8,174 nucleotides of DNA from Candidatus Nealsoniibacteriota bacterium (lineage in GTDB: Bacteria > Patescibacteriota > Minisyncoccia > Minisyncoccales > MHMH01): contig JACPLM010000024.1 in NCBI GenBank assembly GCA_016186525.1, forward strand, positions 1-8,174, given 5' to 3'. This document shows, one piece after another, positions 5,369 to 8,174 of this stretch. Position 1 is the stretch's first letter. Each line of letters opens with the position of its first letter. The notes under the pieces are model-generated. The model was given only the letters and a program-made list of their open reading frames with translations. It was not told the origin of the DNA and ran no database searches. Position numbers and translations under genes: made by a program.

Positions 5369-6307
5369 TTACTCAAATAAAGAACTTATTGACTCATTGT
5401 TATGCGCCCTTCTGATTGTTTCGGCCAGAAGCGCGGAAATGGAAATAACTTCAATTTTGCCGCTTTTAGCTGCCTCTTCTTTCAGGGGGACGGAATCGGT
5501 AACAAAAACTTTGGATAGTTGCGACTTTTCAATATTGGGAACGGCGCTTCCGGAAAATAAGCCGTGGGTGCAAAAAGCATAAATATCTTTGGCTCCCATT
5601 TCTTTCAATTTATCCGTGACGCCTATAATTGTTCCTGCGGTATCTATAATATCATCCACTATCAAAACGTTTTTGCCTTGCACGTCTCCGACTATGCGCT
5701 GAATCTTAGCCTGATTGGGAGCTAATCTCGTCTTGTAAGCTAGGGCAACGGGCCTTCCGTTCAAACGCTGGGCGTAGGATTCGGCTAATTTGGCAGCTCC
5801 GACATCCGGACCCATCACCACAAAATCGTCAGGGTTAAAAATTTTCTTTAAAAAATCTACAAACACCGGCCTGGCGTAAAGATTGTCAACTGGGAGATCA
5901 AAAAACCCCTGAAGCTGGGCAGAGTGAAGGTCAACCGTCAAAATACGCTGGGCTCCAGCCAAAGCAATTGCGTTAGCTGCTAATTTTGCTGATATGGGAA
6001 CTCTGGAACGAGCTTTCCTATCCTGCCTGCTCCAGCCAAAATAAGGGATAACGGCTGTTATGGAACCTGCCGCTGCTCTCTCAGCCGCATCAAGCCATAA
6101 AAGCAATTCCATGAAATTATCAGCAGGAGCGTAAGTTGACTGAACAATATAAATCTCTTTCCCTCGAATATTCTCGCTATATCTTACCTCAAATTCCTTA
6201 TCAGAAAATTTGACAAACTCGGATTTCCCAACGCCGATTCCCAAGTGTCCGCAGATTTTTTCAGCCAACTGACAGCTCGCCTGCCCGCCGAAAATCTTCA
6301 GCTCCAT
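5369..6307 (-). CDS. prs: Ribose-phosphate pyrophosphokinase (PRPP synthetase)
   Basis: This 312-residue class I enzyme makes PRPP from ribose 5-phosphate and ATP, feeding purine, pyrimidine, NAD, His and Trp synthesis. Seen in order: FSDKEFEV (34-41), the ATP-site block YFGWSRQDRKARSRVPISAK (89-108), catalytic-region DLHSAQLQGFFDLPVDNL (126-143, H128), the flexible-loop K192 and R194 in YKTRLAPN (191-198), the PRPP-binding loop VDDIIDTAGT (217-226) and the C-terminal HNNESISSLF (302-311). Length is typical. Departures from Bacillus Prs include Val at 103 where RSREPI has Glu, and PDVGAAKLA (167-175) where PDHGGVTRA is usual. The start is fixed by AGGAGG five bases upstream, the only strong SD in the window. 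It is the last gene of its block, 53 bp after the antiporter gene, and is followed by a terminator. Confidence 0.97.
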   Translation of the reverse strand: MELKIFGGQASCQLAEKICGHLGIGVGKSEFVKFSDKEFEVRYSENIRGKEIYIVQSTYAPADNFMELLLWLDAAERAAAGSITAVIPYFGWSRQDRKARSRVPISAKLAANAIALAGAQRILTVDLHSAQLQGFFDLPVDNLYARPVFVDFLKKIFNPDDFVVMGPDVGAAKLAESYAQRLNGRPVALAYKTRLAPNQAKIQRIVGDVQGKNVLIVDDIIDTAGTIIGVTDKLKEMGAKDIYAFCTHGLFSGSAVPNIEKSQLSKVFVTDSVPLKEEAAKSGKIEVISISALLAETIRRAHNNESISSLFE

Positions 6308-6312
6308 TTTCG

Positions 6313-6318
6313 CCTCCT
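6313..6318 (-). promoter_or_regulatory. Strong Shine-Dalgarno of prs
   Basis: AGGAGG on the minus strand lies five bases (CGAAA) before the prs ATG. It decides the start and shows that this organism's ribosomes probably still use SD pairing, although no other start in the window has such a site. Confidence 0.9.
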
Positions 6319-6343
6319 GCCTATTTTTAAAATACTCTAAATT

Positions 6344-6372
6344 AATTTAACACGCCTATTTTATTTCAGCAA
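6344..6372 (-). promoter_or_regulatory. Possible promoter of prs
   Basis: On the minus strand TTGCTG (6372-6367), a 17-nt spacer and extended -10 TGtTAAATT (6352-6344) would start a transcript near 6337, giving a leader of about 30 nt that contains the SD. The -35 lies in the end of the antiporter gene. Both hexamers are only moderate matches, and prs could instead be read from the transporter genes upstream. Confidence 0.4.
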
Positions 6373-7305
6373 GATTTCCGTAACTACGAAAGCGAGATAA
6401 ATGAAAATTAAAAACAAGGCCTCTTTTTTAGTTATTTTTTCTCCGGTTCTGATGATTATCCAAAAAAATATCGCGGAAATCAAAAGAAAAAATCTGGCGG
6501 CAAAATAAGGAGTAAAATCTGCGATTTTAATGGGAGAAAGCAGGGCAACCAGCCCTAAAATAAATAAAGAAGTAACAACTACGCAGCCCATAAGATTGCC
6601 CAGAATCATTTCTTTGCTTCCTCGCATAGCTGCCCTTACCACAAAATATGTTTCAGGCAAAGCAGTGCCGGTTCCAATTACTAAAATTCCGATAACGACT
6701 GGCGGAACTCCTAAAATCTTAGCAAGCATGGCAGAAGACCATATTACGGCTTCGGCGCTCAAAAAAAGCAGAAGAATGCTGCTTAAAAACGCGAAAATAT
6801 CTCTGAAAAACTGCTTTATGCCGCCATTGTAATGATTATAAATCCTGGAAAATCTGTCTTTCTGCGCAAAAAGCCAGGAAAGATAAACCGCAAAGCCAAA
6901 AAGCAAAATTACGCCGTCAATTCTTGAAAGTTCTTTATCTAAAATTAAAATCAAAGGCAATACAGCCGAAATGGCGGTAAAAAGCGAATCTTTTTTAACT
7001 ATTTTCCTTTCCACATCAAGGCCGCCTAAAAATACGACAGCCAGCCCTACGGCTAAAGTTAAATTGATTACGTTTGCTCCGATAATATTCCCGAAAGAAA
7101 CTTCTGGAACTTTATGGATCACAGATGAAATGCCGATAAAAAATTCCGGGAAAGATGAAACGAAGGCCATTAAAATGAAGGCGACGGCAAATTCCGACCA
7201 TTTCAAAAATCGGGCTATCCGGGAAAGAGCCTGAACCGCCCAAGCGCCCGATCTGGCTAAAACAAAGACGGCTGCGATAAAAATTAAAATCTGCAAAAAA
7301 ATCAT
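6361..7305 (-). CDS. Sodium/calcium exchanger family (CaCA) antiporter
   Basis: This 314-residue membrane protein has about ten hydrophobic helices in two inverted halves, as in NCX_Mj- and YrbG-like cation/Ca2+ antiporters. The first alpha repeat is SSFPEFFIG (50-58) with GNIIGANVIN (72-81); the second is GTGTALPETYFV (211-222) with GNLMGCVVVT (236-245). Glu54, Asn81 and Glu218 occupy the ion-site positions known from NCX_Mj. The fourth, an Asp (D240 in NCX_Mj), aligns with Thr245, and the SN of the second GSN motif is CV, so ion selectivity or coupling may differ. The hydrophilic stretch 147-170 links the halves. The gene starts inside the ATPase stop (ATGA), which implies coupled translation with the ATPase; no useful SD is seen. 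Together they suggest a cation-efflux unit. The substrate cannot be read from sequence. Confidence 0.9.
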   Translation of the reverse strand: MIFLQILIFIAAVFVLARSGAWAVQALSRIARFLKWSEFAVAFILMAFVSSFPEFFIGISSVIHKVPEVSFGNIIGANVINLTLAVGLAVVFLGGLDVERKIVKKDSLFTAISAVLPLILILDKELSRIDGVILLFGFAVYLSWLFAQKDRFSRIYNHYNGGIKQFFRDIFAFLSSILLLFLSAEAVIWSSAMLAKILGVPPVVIGILVIGTGTALPETYFVVRAAMRGSKEMILGNLMGCVVVTSLFILGLVALLSPIKIADFTPYFAARFFLLISAIFFWIIIRTGEKITKKEALFLIFIYLAFVVTEILLK

Positions 7306-8174
7306 ATCTTATTATTTTTCCTTTTAATGATGGCGATATATTTAACTAACTCGATCAATAAAATGTTGATTGCCCCCAGCCCCAAAATAACAAGCCATTC
7401 TTTTATCCCCAAGGGCACGGTTTTTAATAACGCCTGAAAAGCCGGAAGGTAAATGGCGGTAAACAGCATTATAAAGCCGAATAGCACCGCAACCACTAAA
7501 TATTTATTTGAAAAGATGTTTATACGCCAAATATTCCGCCTCAAACTTTTGCAGGAAAAAACGTAAAAAAGCGAATCAATCCCCAAGGCGGCAAAAATTA
7601 TGGTCCTTGCATATTGAATATCATAATTTCCGCGGAGAAGCCACCAAAAAATTCCCAAAAGTATAAAATCGGTGAAAAGCCCGATAACAAAAATGATAAC
7701 TTTCATTTCTTTGGTCAGCAACTTTATTTCTTTCCCTTCCGGCTTTCGATCTAAGACATCTTTTTCTTTGGGCTCAAAAGCCAAAGCCACATTGGGCAGG
7801 CCGTCCTCGATTAAATTAATCCATAAAATCTGAACGGCGCTAACGGCCAGAGGCCAGCCGAAAAGAATACTGGCTCCGATTAAAATGGTTTCGGTAAAAG
7901 AATCCGATAATAAATAAGTAATCACCTTTCTGATATTGTCAATAATAACTCTTCCCTCTGCCACGGCCGAAAGAATGACATTAAAGTTGTCGGTTAACAA
8001 AACTAAATCTGAAACTTCTTTAGCTACATCTGTGCCAGAGCCCAAGGCAACACCGATGTCAGCTTTTTTAAGAGCCGGGCTGTCGTTGATTCCATCGCCA
8101 GTCATTGCCACGACTTGGCCTGATTTCTGCCATGCCTCGATTATCCTCATCTTATGATGAGGCTCAACTCTGGC
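7302..8174 (-). CDS. P2-type cation-transporting ATPase, C-terminal 290 residues (partial, enters from the right edge)
   Basis: The frame is open to the window edge; the visible part begins ARVEPHHKMRII, so the ATG at 8150 is an internal Met and not the start. Residues 24-44 hold MTGDGINDSPALKKADIGVA, the hinge motif of P-type ATPases, followed by the six-helix C-terminal membrane domain of SERCA/PMR-like (P2) pumps. Helix M6 reads WINLIEDGLPNVAL (118-131) and M5 YLLSDSFTETILIG (87-100). By alignment to SERCA, N796, D800 and E771 are kept (N120, D124, E95), N768 is Ser92, T799 is Glu123 and E908 in M8 probably corresponds to Asp200. The missing 5' part should contain the DKTGT phosphorylation site. 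It shares a 4-bp ATGA overlap with the antiporter gene. The P2 assignment is strong; calcium as substrate is only a guess. Confidence 0.93.
   Translation of the reverse strand, partial: ARVEPHHKMRIIEAWQKSGQVVAMTGDGINDSPALKKADIGVALGSGTDVAKEVSDLVLLTDNFNVILSAVAEGRVIIDNIRKVITYLLSDSFTETILIGASILFGWPLAVSAVQILWINLIEDGLPNVALAFEPKEKDVLDRKPEGKEIKLLTKEMKVIIFVIGLFTDFILLGIFWWLLRGNYDIQYARTIIFAALGIDSLFYVFSCKSLRRNIWRINIFSNKYLVVAVLFGFIMLFTAIYLPAFQALLKTVPLGIKEWLVILGLGAINILLIELVKYIAIIKRKNNKI

Noticed and set aside
5797..5810. TCCGACATCCGGA in prs, resembling the cysS palindrome arm
   Set aside because: Only a short core matches, there is no long inverted partner, and it encodes a conserved part of Prs (PDVG), so it is better explained as coding sequence.
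8148..8150. ATG as the start of the P-type ATPase fragment
   Set aside because: The frame stays open to 8174 and the residues before it (ARVEPHHK) are conserved P-type ATPase sequence, so this is an internal Met of a truncated gene.
1..8174. Recoded TGA or alternative genetic code, as in some candidate phyla
   Set aside because: All genes read cleanly with TGA as stop, and the ATPase ends with TGA in an ATGA overlap, so the standard bacterial code fits.

Overview
The window is almost entirely coding (gaps of 1 to 67 bp, no tRNA or rRNA, no CRISPR, no transposase) and carries housekeeping genes of an AT-rich bacterium with the standard code (TGA is a real stop in the ATPase gene). The very compact layout, the lack of Shine-Dalgarno (SD) sequences at most starts, short palindromes inside and between genes, and the protein flavour (a CysRS with WHIEDTAI in place of the usual WHIEC) make a Patescibacteria/CPR lineage, perhaps Parcubacteria-like, my best guess. 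That is inference, not something the sequence proves.

Layout. 1-553 (minus): gtrA-like membrane protein gene followed by the 5' end of dnaX, which starts inside gtrA and runs off the left edge. 592-3947 (plus): cysS, dnaB, recR, with dnaB-recR separated by one base. 3941-3970: a perfect 30-bp palindrome that holds the stop codons of recR and the convergent rplU and can terminate both. 3964-5301 (minus): rmuC then rplU. 5332-5364: hairpin terminator for the last block. 5369-8174 (minus): 3' part of a P2-type cation ATPase, a Na+/Ca2+-exchanger-family antiporter (ATGA overlap), and prs (PRPP synthetase).

Functional themes. Replication and repair (dnaX, dnaB, recR, rmuC), translation (cysS, rplU), nucleotide precursors (prs), cation homeostasis (ATPase plus antiporter) and envelope or lipid-linked sugar transport (gtrA-like). 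The dnaX-recR neighbourhood common in bacteria is split here, with recR placed behind dnaB, and rplU has lost its usual partner rpmA.

Most notable signals. (1) Five genes (gtrA, cysS, dnaB, rplU, rmuC) have a sigma70-like -10 hexamer ending only 6-8 nt before the ATG, which predicts leaderless mRNAs. prs is the only gene with a strong SD, and its predicted promoter sits further upstream. (2) A perfect 18-bp inverted repeat with an 8-nt loop lies in frame inside cysS and encodes a linker insertion, which looks like a small palindromic element. A second motif (CCCTCGATAA then CTCGGG) occurs both in the 5' coding region of cysS and in the prs terminator. (3) CysRS has Asp at the position of one Cys zinc ligand, and both cation transporters have substitutions at expected ion-coordinating positions. 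I see no evidence for an entirely new multi-gene system.
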